Of a stretch of 26,809 nt of DNA, positions 15,356 to 23,580 are shown in pieces. A program made the translations under genes and the position numbers. Under the pieces are notes generated by a model. The model was not told the DNA's origin. It ran no database searches and was given only the letters and a program-made list of their open reading frames with translations. Positions within the stretch are counted from its first letter, which is position 1; each line of letters begins with the position of its first letter. Source of the DNA: Lachnoclostridium sp. UBA1175 (GTDB lineage Bacteria > Bacillota > Clostridia > Lachnospirales > Lachnospiraceae); the NCBI GenBank assembly GCA_002311665.1, contig DBYX01000017.1, forward strand, positions 1 to 26,809. Reading direction: 5' to 3'.

Positions 15356-15486
15356 TATTCTTATGTCATAAGGCGGGGCGCAGGGCGCGGGGGACACGAA
15401 AAAGAAGAAAAAACTCCCGGCGTGTGCATCCCGAGACAACAAAAAAACGTATTATAAAAAAGAACTGTATGAAAGCGAGGGCACAT

Positions 15487-16437
15487 ATGAAACCTACGGT
15501 AGTGAAGATCGACAACCTGGTGAAGCGGTACGGCGAACTCGTGGCGCTCGATCATTTTTCGCTGGAGATCAAAGAGGGGGAGATCTTCGGCCTGCTCGGA
15601 CCGAACGGCTCCGGCAAGACGACGACGATCAACTGCCTGCTGTCGCTCCTGTCGTACGACAAGGGGGAGATCGAGGTGTTCGGTCGGGAAATGACACCGA
15701 CGAGCTACGATATCAAGCGGGAGATCGGCGTGATCATGCAGAACGTCGCGGTGCTTGACGAGCTCTCGGTTTGGGAAAACATCGATTATTTCTGCGGACT
15801 GTATATTGCGGACAAAGAGAAACGCAAAGCTTGTGTGGAGGAAGCGATCAAGTTTGTCGGGTTGGAGGATTTCGTGAACTTCCGCCCGAAGAAACTCTCG
15901 GGTGGTCTGCTTCGGAGATTGAACATCGCGTGCGGTATCGCGCACAAACCGAAGCTGATCATCCTCGACGAGCCGACGGTGGCGGTTGACCCGCAGAGCC
16001 GCAACCGGATTCTTGAGGGGATCCAGGAACTGAACCGCGAGGGCGCGACAGTCATCTACACCTCACACTATATGGAGGAGGTCGAGCAGATCTGCACGCG
16101 CATCGCCATTATGGACAAGGGCCGCAAGATCGCAGAGGGAACGAAGGACGAGCTCAAGGGAATGATCCGCAACACGGAGAGCGTGTCGATCGAGATCCTG
16201 GAGCTCCCGGACGACATCCGCGAGAAGATCGCGCACCTGCCGCATGTGTATGAGACCGATTACGACGGAGCCAAACTGACGGTGCGCTGCTCGGGCGGCC
16301 GCCATAACCTGATTCGCATCCTCGCGGTGCTGCAGGAGGCGGAGCTCGGTTTCGGGCGTGTGTACTCGGAACTGCCGACACTCAATGACGTGTTCCTGGA
16401 GATTACGGGAACGGCGCTTCGCGATTCGATGGAGTAA
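15487..16437 (+). CDS. ABC exporter ATP-binding protein
   Basis: 316-aa ATPase of the ABC-2 exporter class (multidrug, antibiotic or lipid exporters). It has Walker A GPNGSGKTT (38-46), Q-loop Gln85 (IMQN), signature LSGGLLRR (137-144), Walker B LIILDE (157-162) and switch His194. The ABC domain is followed by a 90-residue C-terminal extension (TESVSIEILELPDDI...), usual in this class. The ATG at 15487 is chosen because GCGAGGG lies 7 nt upstream and the domain begins there; in-frame Mets at 15469 and 15319 have no ribosome site. It is followed 12 nt later by its permease. Substrate not predictable. Confidence 0.92.
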   Translation: MKPTVVKIDNLVKRYGELVALDHFSLEIKEGEIFGLLGPNGSGKTTTINCLLSLLSYDKGEIEVFGREMTPTSYDIKREIGVIMQNVAVLDELSVWENIDYFCGLYIADKEKRKACVEEAIKFVGLEDFVNFRPKKLSGGLLRRLNIACGIAHKPKLIILDEPTVAVDPQSRNRILEGIQELNREGATVIYTSHYMEEVEQICTRIAIMDKGRKIAEGTKDELKGMIRNTESVSIEILELPDDIREKIAHLPHVYETDYDGAKLTVRCSGGRHNLIRILAVLQEAELGFGRVYSELPTLNDVFLEITGTALRDSME

Positions 16438-16448
16438 GAGGTGACACT

Positions 16449-17576
16449 ATGTTTAAGCATAATCTGGCGTACGAACTGAAAGAGGTTCTTCGCGTGAAGG
16501 AGTTCATCCTGTGGCTGATGCTGTTTCCGATCATACTCGGGACGCTGTTCAAGGTCGCGTTCGGCTCCATTTACAGCAGCGAACTTTTCGATACGATCCC
16601 GGTTGCAGTCGTGAAGACCACGGAAAATGAGGTTGCCGACAGGATGATGGAAGCCCTGACGGAGGGCGAGAGCCCGATGCTGATTGCGACATACACGGAC
16701 GAGGAGAGCGCGAAGCAGCTGCTCCTCGACGGCAAGGCGGAGGGCATCCTCACGATCGGTGAGAGCATGGAACTGACTGTGTCCCGCACGGGTATGATCC
16801 CGACGGTCCTGCAGGAGATCGTATCCCGCTGCAAGTTGTATGAGACGGTCATCCGGGATGCGATCGCGACGGATCCGGCTTCCGTGGAGACGGTCATCGC
16901 GAAGCTCTCGGCGGAGGTGAACGCGTGCCGGGATGTCTCGCCCGCGGCGGACAACCCCGATGTGTATGTGCAGTATTTTTACAATCTGATCGCGATGGTC
17001 GCCATCTGCGGCAATATGACCGGTCTGCACGTATCGACGAACAACCAGGCGAACCAGTCGCTGCTCGGTGCCCGCAAGAACTGCTCGGCGACGCCGAAGG
17101 GGATTTACCTCACGACGGGACTGATCGGAAGCTGCATCGCGCAGTCCGTCAGTATGGTCCTGTGCGTGACCTTCCTTCGCTTCGTACTCCGCGTAAACTT
17201 CGGCGGCAGCCTGTTGCTGCTGTACCTGGTGTCAATCCTCAGCGGATGCCTCGGAGTGGCATTCGGATTCTTCATCGGCTCCATCGGGAAGATGAAGCAC
17301 GAGGGCAAGAGCGCGATCGCGATCACCGTTTCCCTGGCTCTGTGCTTCCTGAGCGGTCTTATGATGGGCAACATCAAGGGTATTCTGGCGGTGAAAGCAC
17401 CGTGGGTGAACCGCATCAACCCGGTAGCCATCATCTCGGACAGTTTCTACTGCCTGAATATGTACAGCGATTACCGCCGTTTCTTCACGAAGATCATCGC
17501 CATCGTCATCTACATCGCGGTGTTCACAGTGCTCGGCGTGCTGTTTACAAGGAGGAAGAAATATGCAAGTATTTAA
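16449..17576 (+). CDS. ABC-2 type permease
   Basis: 375-aa membrane subunit of the exporter. The layout is that of ABC2_membrane_3: one helix near the N-terminus (about 17-37), a large extracytoplasmic domain of about 140 residues, and five or six helices in the C-terminal half (about 180-370). It contains the pattern NPVAIISDSFYCLNMYSDY near the end, common in such subunits. The RBS is a GAGGTG. The gene overlaps the next permease by 14 nt, and both are encoded behind the ATPase. Confidence 0.88.
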   Translation: MFKHNLAYELKEVLRVKEFILWLMLFPIILGTLFKVAFGSIYSSELFDTIPVAVVKTTENEVADRMMEALTEGESPMLIATYTDEESAKQLLLDGKAEGILTIGESMELTVSRTGMIPTVLQEIVSRCKLYETVIRDAIATDPASVETVIAKLSAEVNACRDVSPAADNPDVYVQYFYNLIAMVAICGNMTGLHVSTNNQANQSLLGARKNCSATPKGIYLTTGLIGSCIAQSVSMVLCVTFLRFVLRVNFGGSLLLLYLVSILSGCLGVAFGFFIGSIGKMKHEGKSAIAITVSLALCFLSGLMMGNIKGILAVKAPWVNRINPVAIISDSFYCLNMYSDYRRFFTKIIAIVIYIAVFTVLGVLFTRRKKYASI

Positions 17577-18732
17577 GGCATTTTTACGGGTGCTCCGGAG
17601 CAAGTTCGGATCCGCGATCATCTATATCGTGCTGTTCTTCCTGGTCGGCGTGCTTATGACGAAATCGGCATCCGACAGCAATGTGTGGGAGAAGTCGAAG
17701 ATGAAGCTGGTCATTGAGGACCTCGATGACACGCCGGAGAGCCGCGCGCTCACCGAGTACATCAGCGCAGGCAACACGATCATTCCGGTTTTCGCGGATG
17801 AGGACGATCTGACGGACGCAATGTACTATACGACCGTCGATTACGCAGTCACGATCCCGAAGGGATTTGCCGACCGTCTTGCGGCGGGGGAGACCGAGGG
17901 GATCTTCGAGTGCCGCCACATCCACGCGAGCTACGCAGCGGCCAATATGCAGATGCAGCTCGAGAAATACGTCAACACGGTCGCGGCGTACCGGGCGATG
18001 GGCAAAACCACGCAGGAAGCCTCGAAGGCAGCGGTCGCCGCGCTCTCGAAGGAGGCAGAGGTATCGGTACTCAAGAAGGATGCGGAGGAGCAGAAAGGGG
18101 AAAATGATGACCTGCTGACGTTCTTCCGGTACATGCCTTACATTTTCCTCAGCGTGATCATGAACACGCTCTGCCCGGCACTGATCGCGATGAACAAAAA
18201 GGACTTCCGCTACCGCACCGACTGCTCGGGTATCCACCCGCACTCGTATATGCTGCAGATCTTCGGCGCGAGTGCAGTGTACGTCGGCGGCATCTGGGCA
18301 GTGTTCTCGCTGGTCGGATCGATCATCAACGGCACGATGTACACCGGTCGTCTGTGGCTTGCGGTGGTCAACGCGCTTCTGTTCGCCCTGTTCTCGGCAG
18401 TGCTCGCGATCTTCGTCTCGGAGTTCGCACCGAGCGATACCGTGGTGGGCATCCTGACGCAGGTTTCCTCGCTCAGCATGTGCTTCCTGTGCGGCGTGTT
18501 CATCGACCAGTCGCTTCTCGGCAGCGGAGTGCTCGCGGCGGCACAGTTCCTTCCCGCATACTGGTATGTCCGCGTGATCAATATGCTCAACGGCGAGCTT
18601 GCATTTGACGCCGGCGAGGTCGCACTTGCTCTTGGGATCCAGGCCGGATTCGTCACGGTGTTCATCCTGCTCGCGATCCTCGTCCGCCGCGCGAGAGTCA
18701 CCTCGACGGTTGTGAGAAAGTCGATGGCGTAA
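17563..18732 (+). CDS. ABC-2 type permease (second subunit)
   Basis: 389-aa permease with the same layout as its neighbour: a helix at about 15-33, an extracytoplasmic domain at about 35-185, and six helices at about 190-370. The extracytoplasmic domain contains a Lys/Glu-rich helix (about 130-185). The ATG follows AGGAGGAAG in the overlap with the first permease. The two are probably a heterodimer, since each is only distantly similar to the other. Its stop precedes a 12-bp terminator by 22 nt. Confidence 0.88.
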   Translation: MQVFKAFLRVLRSKFGSAIIYIVLFFLVGVLMTKSASDSNVWEKSKMKLVIEDLDDTPESRALTEYISAGNTIIPVFADEDDLTDAMYYTTVDYAVTIPKGFADRLAAGETEGIFECRHIHASYAAANMQMQLEKYVNTVAAYRAMGKTTQEASKAAVAALSKEAEVSVLKKDAEEQKGENDDLLTFFRYMPYIFLSVIMNTLCPALIAMNKKDFRYRTDCSGIHPHSYMLQIFGASAVYVGGIWAVFSLVGSIINGTMYTGRLWLAVVNALLFALFSAVLAIFVSEFAPSDTVVGILTQVSSLSMCFLCGVFIDQSLLGSGVLAAAQFLPAYWYVRVINMLNGELAFDAGEVALALGIQAGFVTVFILLAILVRRARVTSTVVRKSMA

Positions 18733-18754
18733 TAGAACCGAAGAATAAATCCGG

Positions 18755-18795
18755 GAGGTGTTGCAAGACAATGAATGTTTTGCAACACCTCTTTT
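18755..18795 (+). terminator. Terminator of the ABC exporter operon
   Basis: GAGGTGTTGCAA (18755-18766) pairs perfectly with TTGCAACACCTC (18780-18791), 13-nt loop, then TTTT. A second T-run follows at about 18808. Confidence 0.92.
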
Positions 18796-18872
18796 CCGGT
18801 CGGGTTGTTTTTTTGAGTGGGGCTTTTGTTACGGAAATAATCGGAAAATGATATAGGAATGACACATCGGTG

Positions 18873-18881
18873 TGGTATGAT
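18873..18881 (+). promoter_or_regulatory. Extended -10 promoter of the response-regulator remnant
   Basis: TGGTATGAT (18873-18881), with -10 TATGAT at 18876-18881 and no clear -35. A CGGAAAATG word lies 23 nt upstream of this element (18842-18850). Confidence 0.5.
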
Positions 18882-18914
18882 AGCCGTAAAGCAAAGAAAG
18901 GAGCGGTCCGGATT

Positions 18915-19190
18915 ATGAGAGTATTGCTTGTGGAGGACGATCTTCAGATCTGCGAGGTGACAAAAAAGTACTTTGAGAGCAAGGGCGCGGAGGTTGTCGT
19001 GGTCAATGACGGCTCGGATGCGCTTGCGTATGCCGAGAGCGGACTTGAGGGGTATTCTCTTGTGCTTCTCGAACCGGCGGCACCGGGTTGGGGCTCTCCC
19101 TTGCGGATCGGGCTGCGGCAATGTGCGGGTTTTCCCTGAAACTTCTCTGTACGGACGATGAATTTACGGCAAAACTTATGCTGAACAAGT
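18915..19190 (+). pseudogene. Truncated OmpR-type response regulator
   Basis: The first 75 codons (18915-19139) read as the N-terminal half of a receiver domain: MRVLLVEDDLQICEV and GYSLVLLEPAAPG. The phospho-acceptor Asp53 is replaced by Glu53, and the frame ends at a stop at 19137-19139. A second frame (19124-19190) continues with CGFSLKLLCTDDEFTAKLML, which fits the alpha-4/beta-5 part of a receiver (T-D-D-E-F-T). The last third of the receiver and all of the output domain are missing. This looks like a gene that lost its end by frameshift and deletion. RBS GAGCGG; an upstream promoter is present. A translated receiver fragment cannot be ruled out. Confidence 0.75.
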
Positions 19191-19202
19191 GATCATACTG
19201 AT

Positions 19203-19253
19203 AAAAGTCCTGTGACTTTCGCAATTCCGGTTGCAAAAGTCACAGGACTTTTT
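19203..19253. terminator. 17-bp bidirectional terminator
   Basis: AAAAGTCCTGTGACTTT (19203-19219) pairs perfectly with AAAGTCACAGGACTTTT (19236-19252), and an inner GCAA/TTGC pairing lengthens the stem. T-runs occur on both sides. It closes the response-regulator remnant. Confidence 0.9.
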
Positions 19254-19274
19254 GCTCTGCGGGACGCAATTTTG

Positions 19275-19303
19275 TTGTAAAAACCGGCAAGGAATGGTAT
19301 GAT
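19275..19303 (+). promoter_or_regulatory. Promoter of the PlsC-like gene
   Basis: TTGTAA (19275-19280), 17-nt spacer, TATGAT (19298-19303), with an extended TG (TGGTATGAT). It gives a leader of about 75 nt to the ATG at 19386. Confidence 0.7.
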
Positions 19304-19385
19304 AAAAGAGCCGTTTTACGGTCGGAAGAGGCGGTAGCGCGGCATTTTCCGAATCGATACACGCAGATAGAACAGGAGAGGCCTG

Positions 19386-20681
19386 ATGAAGGACACTACC
19401 GCTCCGTCGGAGAAAACAGAGACTGCAACGCAGAAGGCCCGGACAAAGGAACAGAAAGCCCGGGAGAAGGAGCGCAGGAAGAAGGAGCGTGCGGAGCGGC
19501 GGGCGCTTCGGCGGTACCGCTTTGCGTTCGCGTTCTTCCGGCTGGTGATGAAACCGTTCGCGAAACTGAAGTTCCGCTTTCGGTACGACAGCCTGAAGAA
19601 GATCAAGGGGCCTTACCTGCTGCTGGCGAACCACAATATGGAGATGGATCCGATCCTTCTCGGGATCGCCGCCGGTCGCCAGGCGTTCTTCGTGGCGAGC
19701 GAACACATCGCGCGCAAGGGCTTCGGAACGTGGTTCCTTATGCGGTATTTCCACCCGATCCTGCACCGCAAGGGCAAGGACGGCGCGAGGTCGGTGCTGT
19801 CAATCTTAAAGACGCTTCGGAGCGGCAGCAGTGTGGCGCTGTTCCCGGAGGGCAACCGCTCCTTCGACGGCGTGACATGCCCGATCCCCGAGGCTACGGG
19901 GAAAATGGCGAAGCATGCAGGGGTTCCGCTCATCACCTACCGGTTTGAGGGCGGCTACCTGACACAGCCGAGATTTTCCGTGAAACTGCGCAGGGGGCGC
20001 GTGACGGGACATCTGGTGCACGTGTATCAGCCGGAGGAACTCCGGCGGATGACGGACGAGGAAGTCAATGCGGCGATCGCCGCGGATCTTCGAGAGGACG
20101 CGTACGAAGCACAGGAGCGCGAGAGGATCGCGTACAAGGGAAAGAAGCTCACGAGGGGGATCGAGAGCACACTCTACCGCTGCCCGCGATGCGGCGCGTT
20201 CGGAACGCTGGTGAGCGACGATAAGACGGTTCGCTGCGACTGCGGTTACGAGGCATCGTACGATGTGTACGGGTATCTGAACGGGGAATCGATGCGCGAC
20301 CTGAATGCCGCACAGCGCGAGGCGCTTCGGCAGCGGCTGGCGGAGGCTGTTGCCGCGCAACAAGAGGAACAAGAGAGACAAGAGAAACAGGGGGAACAAC
20401 AGAAAGAGGATTTCATTTTCCGTGACACCGTGACGGTGCGGCGCATCGGCGCAGATCACGAGGTGCTTTGGGAACGCGAGGGGGCAATCGCGGCGGACCC
20501 GGGCGGCGTATATATAACGGGGGAAGACGGTGAATGGATCAGGGTGCACGAGCTTGCGGTGTATTCCCGCAACGCGATCGCGGCACACTGTACGGACGAA
20601 CTGATCGCGCATGACATCCGGGGTTCGGAGCAGTTCTGCGCGCTGAAGTATCTGCATCTTCAGGAGGAAGTGCAGAAATAA
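19386..20681 (+). CDS. 1-acyl-glycerol-3-phosphate acyltransferase-like (PlsC) with zinc ribbon
   Basis: 431-aa enzyme of the PlsC family, which acylates lysophosphatidate in phospholipid synthesis at the membrane. The catalytic HX4D motif is H83-D88 (ANHNMEMDP) and the substrate motif FPEGNRS is at 153-159. A very basic N-terminal arm (about 17-46, many Lys/Arg/Glu) precedes the domain. After the acyltransferase core (about 60-240) there is a zinc-ribbon-like CPRC (C266, C269) with a CDC (C284, C286), a Gln/Glu-rich linker (about 317-340) and an uncharacterised domain to the end. Typical PlsC is near 240 aa, so the tail is an addition. ATG with AGGAGAGG upstream. Confidence 0.87.
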   Translation: MKDTTAPSEKTETATQKARTKEQKAREKERRKKERAERRALRRYRFAFAFFRLVMKPFAKLKFRFRYDSLKKIKGPYLLLANHNMEMDPILLGIAAGRQAFFVASEHIARKGFGTWFLMRYFHPILHRKGKDGARSVLSILKTLRSGSSVALFPEGNRSFDGVTCPIPEATGKMAKHAGVPLITYRFEGGYLTQPRFSVKLRRGRVTGHLVHVYQPEELRRMTDEEVNAAIAADLREDAYEAQERERIAYKGKKLTRGIESTLYRCPRCGAFGTLVSDDKTVRCDCGYEASYDVYGYLNGESMRDLNAAQREALRQRLAEAVAAQQEEQERQEKQGEQQKEDFIFRDTVTVRRIGADHEVLWEREGAIAADPGGVYITGEDGEWIRVHELAVYSRNAIAAHCTDELIAHDIRGSEQFCALKYLHLQEEVQK

Positions 20682-20705
20682 TCTCGGAAAAGTGAGGACG
20701 GTACA

Positions 20706-22148
20706 TTGCAACTGATTGATTACTCCCAAACTTCAACCTGGAACGCGGTTCTTGTGCTCGGCATCATTGCCGTCATGATCCTCGTAGCTATCCATTTGAG
20801 ACGCTATAAGGTGTTCCACAAAAGTCTTCTTCCGACGGCGGTGCTCGGCGGCTTTCTAATGCTCATCGTAAAGCTGGTCGGTGTGAAGGCGGGCGTGTTC
20901 CATACGGACAGCGAGGCATACATCAAATTCAACAATGTCTTGCAGGTGCTTACTTACCACGGGATCGCGGTCGGATTTATCGCAATGTCCCTTCGCACGC
21001 CGAACAGCGACGTGAAGAAGGGGGATAAGCTGGTCGGTCCGAAGAGCGGCGCGATCATCGTGAGTTCCTATATGATCCAGGGCCTTGTGGGCCTTGCCAT
21101 CTCGATCGGTCTGTCGTACACGGTGATGCCGAAACTGTTCCGCGCGAGCGGCATCCTGCTCCCGATGGGCTACGGCCAGGGACCGGGACAGGCGAACAAC
21201 TTCGGTACCACATTTGAGGGCATGGGCTTTGTCGGAGGACATTCCTTCGGTCTGGCGATCGCCGCTGCCGGCTACCTGTCGGCGTGCATCGTCGGTGTCG
21301 TGTACCTCAACTACCTCTCCCGCAAGGGCAGGATCCGCCGCGGGGAGTACGAGCCGGTCGCAGGTTCGGTGACCGTGGACAACCCGAACGAGATCACGGA
21401 GACCGCATCGGAGTCGCTCGACCGACTCTCGCTGCAGCTCGCGATCGTGATGGGAATCTATCTTGTGACATACGTTCTCACGCTCGGCGTGACCGAGGGA
21501 CTCGGCGCGATCTCCGAGGGTGCGAAAAATGCGGTCGGCAACCTTCTGTGGGGCTTCAACTTCATGGTCGGTTCCGCGCTCGCGATTGCGACGAGGGCTA
21601 TTTTCCGCAAGCGCTTCGAGGCGAGACCGAAGGATCTGAAGAAGCAGGACAACTACCTGCTGAGCCGTATCTCGGGGCTTGCTTTCGACGCGATGATCGT
21701 CGCCGGAATCGGTTCGATCGAGCCTGAGCAGCTGTCGGGACTGTGGGTTCCGTTCCTGCTGATGGCAGTCGCCGGCGCAGCGGTGACGTTCCTGCACCTT
21801 CGCTTCGTGTGCCGCCGCGTGTATCCGGATTACTACAACGAGGGCATGCTCTCGATGTACGGTATGATGACGGGAACGATCAGCTCCGGCGTCATTCTTC
21901 TGCGAGAAATCGATCCGCAGCTGAAGACACCCGCCGCGAACAACCTGATCATCGGCAGCAGCTACGCGATCCTGCTCGGTGCGGTCCTGATGGTGTTCGT
22001 CGGTATGGCACCGAAATCCGAGGTGCTGACATTTGTGACATTCGGACTGATCTTTATCTATTACATCATTTTGATGCTGTTCCTCTGCAAGGCCGGAAGG
22101 AAACCGGAGAAGCAGCAGGAGAAAGACGCGGAGGAGACCGCGGAGTGA
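20706..22148 (+). CDS. GltS-like sodium/glutamate symporter
   Basis: 480-aa membrane carrier of the ESS (glutamate:Na+ symporter) type. About ten to twelve helices run through it. Family-like features are the LLPTAVLGGFLMLIVK helix, a first Gly-rich loop GYGQGPGQANNFGTTFE and a Gly-rich stretch GFVGGHSFGLAIAAAG. The second half repeats this architecture with GMMTGTISSGVILL. The start is TTG, with GTGAGG 8 nt upstream; no better ATG exists. It opens a tight cluster of K+ transport genes 28 nt before trkA. Glutamate or a related anion is a guess from family resemblance, which is moderate. Confidence 0.78.
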   Translation: MQLIDYSQTSTWNAVLVLGIIAVMILVAIHLRRYKVFHKSLLPTAVLGGFLMLIVKLVGVKAGVFHTDSEAYIKFNNVLQVLTYHGIAVGFIAMSLRTPNSDVKKGDKLVGPKSGAIIVSSYMIQGLVGLAISIGLSYTVMPKLFRASGILLPMGYGQGPGQANNFGTTFEGMGFVGGHSFGLAIAAAGYLSACIVGVVYLNYLSRKGRIRRGEYEPVAGSVTVDNPNEITETASESLDRLSLQLAIVMGIYLVTYVLTLGVTEGLGAISEGAKNAVGNLLWGFNFMVGSALAIATRAIFRKRFEARPKDLKKQDNYLLSRISGLAFDAMIVAGIGSIEPEQLSGLWVPFLLMAVAGAAVTFLHLRFVCRRVYPDYYNEGMLSMYGMMTGTISSGVILLREIDPQLKTPAANNLIIGSSYAILLGAVLMVFVGMAPKSEVLTFVTFGLIFIYYIILMLFLCKAGRKPEKQQEKDAEETAE

Positions 22149-22176
22149 CCTTTGATATCTACGGAGGCATTATATC

Positions 22177-23559
22177 GTGGGTGTGAAGAACGAAAAACAA
22201 GGCATGAAGATCATCATCATCGGTGCCGGAAATGTAGGTTCTACTCTTGTAGAACAATTGGCGCACGAGGGTCATGACATCACGATTATCGACATCGTCG
22301 CGCGGAAAATCCAGGCGATCACCGACAACTACGATGTCATGGGCATCGTGGGCAACGGCGCGAGCTACAGCGTGCTGATGGAGGCCGGGATCGAGCAGGC
22401 CGATCTGCTGATCGCCGTGACCGAAGCCGATGAGCTGAACCTTCTGTGCTGCACCGTCGCGAAGCGCGTAGGACGCTGTGCGGCAATCGCCCGCGTCCGC
22501 ATGCCGGACTACAGCAAGGAAGTCCATTATCTTCAGGAGCAGCTGGGTCTCGCGCTCGTCATCAATCCGGAGATGGAGACGGCGAAGGAGGCGGCGCGTA
22601 TCCTTGCGATGCCGACCGCCCTCGAGGTTATGTCGTTTGCCCACGGCCAGGCAGAAATGATCAAGATCGCAATCCCGGAGGGCAACAAGATCGCGGGCAT
22701 GACGCTCGCGGAGGTGTCCAAGAAGCTTCCGGTGAGCGCCCTGGTGTGCGCGGTAGAGCGCGCCGGCGAGGTGTACATTCCCTCCGGTTCGTTCCGCCTC
22801 GAAAGCGGTGACACGCTTTCGTTCGTCGCGTCCCGCAGAAACATCCGTACCTTTATGGACACGTTCGGCTTCAAGTCCCGCCGCGTACGCGACACACTGA
22901 TCGTCGGCGGGAGCAAGGCCGCATATTACCTTGCGCAGGAGCTCCTGCACGCGGGTGTGAATGTGAAGATTATCGAGCAGAACCGGGAGCGCTGCGATGA
23001 GCTGAGCGTTCTTCTTCCGAAGGCCGTCATCATTAACGGCGACGGAACCGAGGAGAACCTCCTGAAGGAGGAGGGGATCGAGAATGCGGATTCGTTCGTC
23101 CCGCTCACCGGTATCGACGAAGTCAACATCATACTCACGCTGTACGCACGCAAGATCTCGCAGGCGAAGGTAATCACGAAGATCAACCGTATGAATTTCA
23201 AGAGCGTTGTGAACAGCCTTGAGCTCGGCAGCGTCATCTATCCCAGATATATCACCGCGGAGGCGATCGTTGCGTACGTTCGTGCCCGCAATGAGTCCCG
23301 CAGCAACAGCATCGAGACGCTCTACCACCTCTTCGACCACCGCGTCGAGGCGATCGAATTCCGCGTGGAGGCGGAGTCCGAGGTCACGGGCGTTCCGCTC
23401 AAGGACCTGAAGAGGATCGACGAGCTGCTGATCGCGTTCATCAACCGCGACGGGCGGATCATCATACCGAGCGGTCTCGACAGCATCGAGGTCGGCGACA
23501 CGGTCATGATCGTGACCAAACACGAAGGCTTGCAGAGCCTCACGGAAATTCTGAAGTAA
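22177..23559 (+). CDS. trkA: Trk potassium uptake regulator TrkA
   Basis: 460-aa cytoplasmic regulator that binds nucleotides and gates TrkH. It holds two RCK units. Unit 1 is a Rossmann RCK_N with GAGNVG (16-21) and acidic D39 ending beta-2 (ITIID), followed by RCK_C (about 150-220). Unit 2 is an RCK_N at 240-365 with a less standard GGSKAA loop and E267, followed by RCK_C (about 380-455). The GTG start at 22177 is chosen because GGAGG lies 9 nt upstream. An internal ATG at 22204 would begin exactly at the usual MKIIIIGAG, but with a weak site. It lies 21 nt before trkH. Confidence 0.93.
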   Translation: MGVKNEKQGMKIIIIGAGNVGSTLVEQLAHEGHDITIIDIVARKIQAITDNYDVMGIVGNGASYSVLMEAGIEQADLLIAVTEADELNLLCCTVAKRVGRCAAIARVRMPDYSKEVHYLQEQLGLALVINPEMETAKEAARILAMPTALEVMSFAHGQAEMIKIAIPEGNKIAGMTLAEVSKKLPVSALVCAVERAGEVYIPSGSFRLESGDTLSFVASRRNIRTFMDTFGFKSRRVRDTLIVGGSKAAYYLAQELLHAGVNVKIIEQNRERCDELSVLLPKAVIINGDGTEENLLKEEGIENADSFVPLTGIDEVNIILTLYARKISQAKVITKINRMNFKSVVNSLELGSVIYPRYITAEAIVAYVRARNESRSNSIETLYHLFDHRVEAIEFRVEAESEVTGVPLKDLKRIDELLIAFINRDGRIIIPSGLDSIEVGDTVMIVTKHEGLQSLTEILK

Positions 23560-23580
23560 CATCGGGGAGTCGGACAGAGC

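Noticed and set aside
15319..15486. N-terminal extension of the ABC ATPase
   Set aside because: Composition is unlike the family, it spans the terminator-like hairpin at 15336-15355, and there is no ribosome site; the start at 15487 fits the domain.
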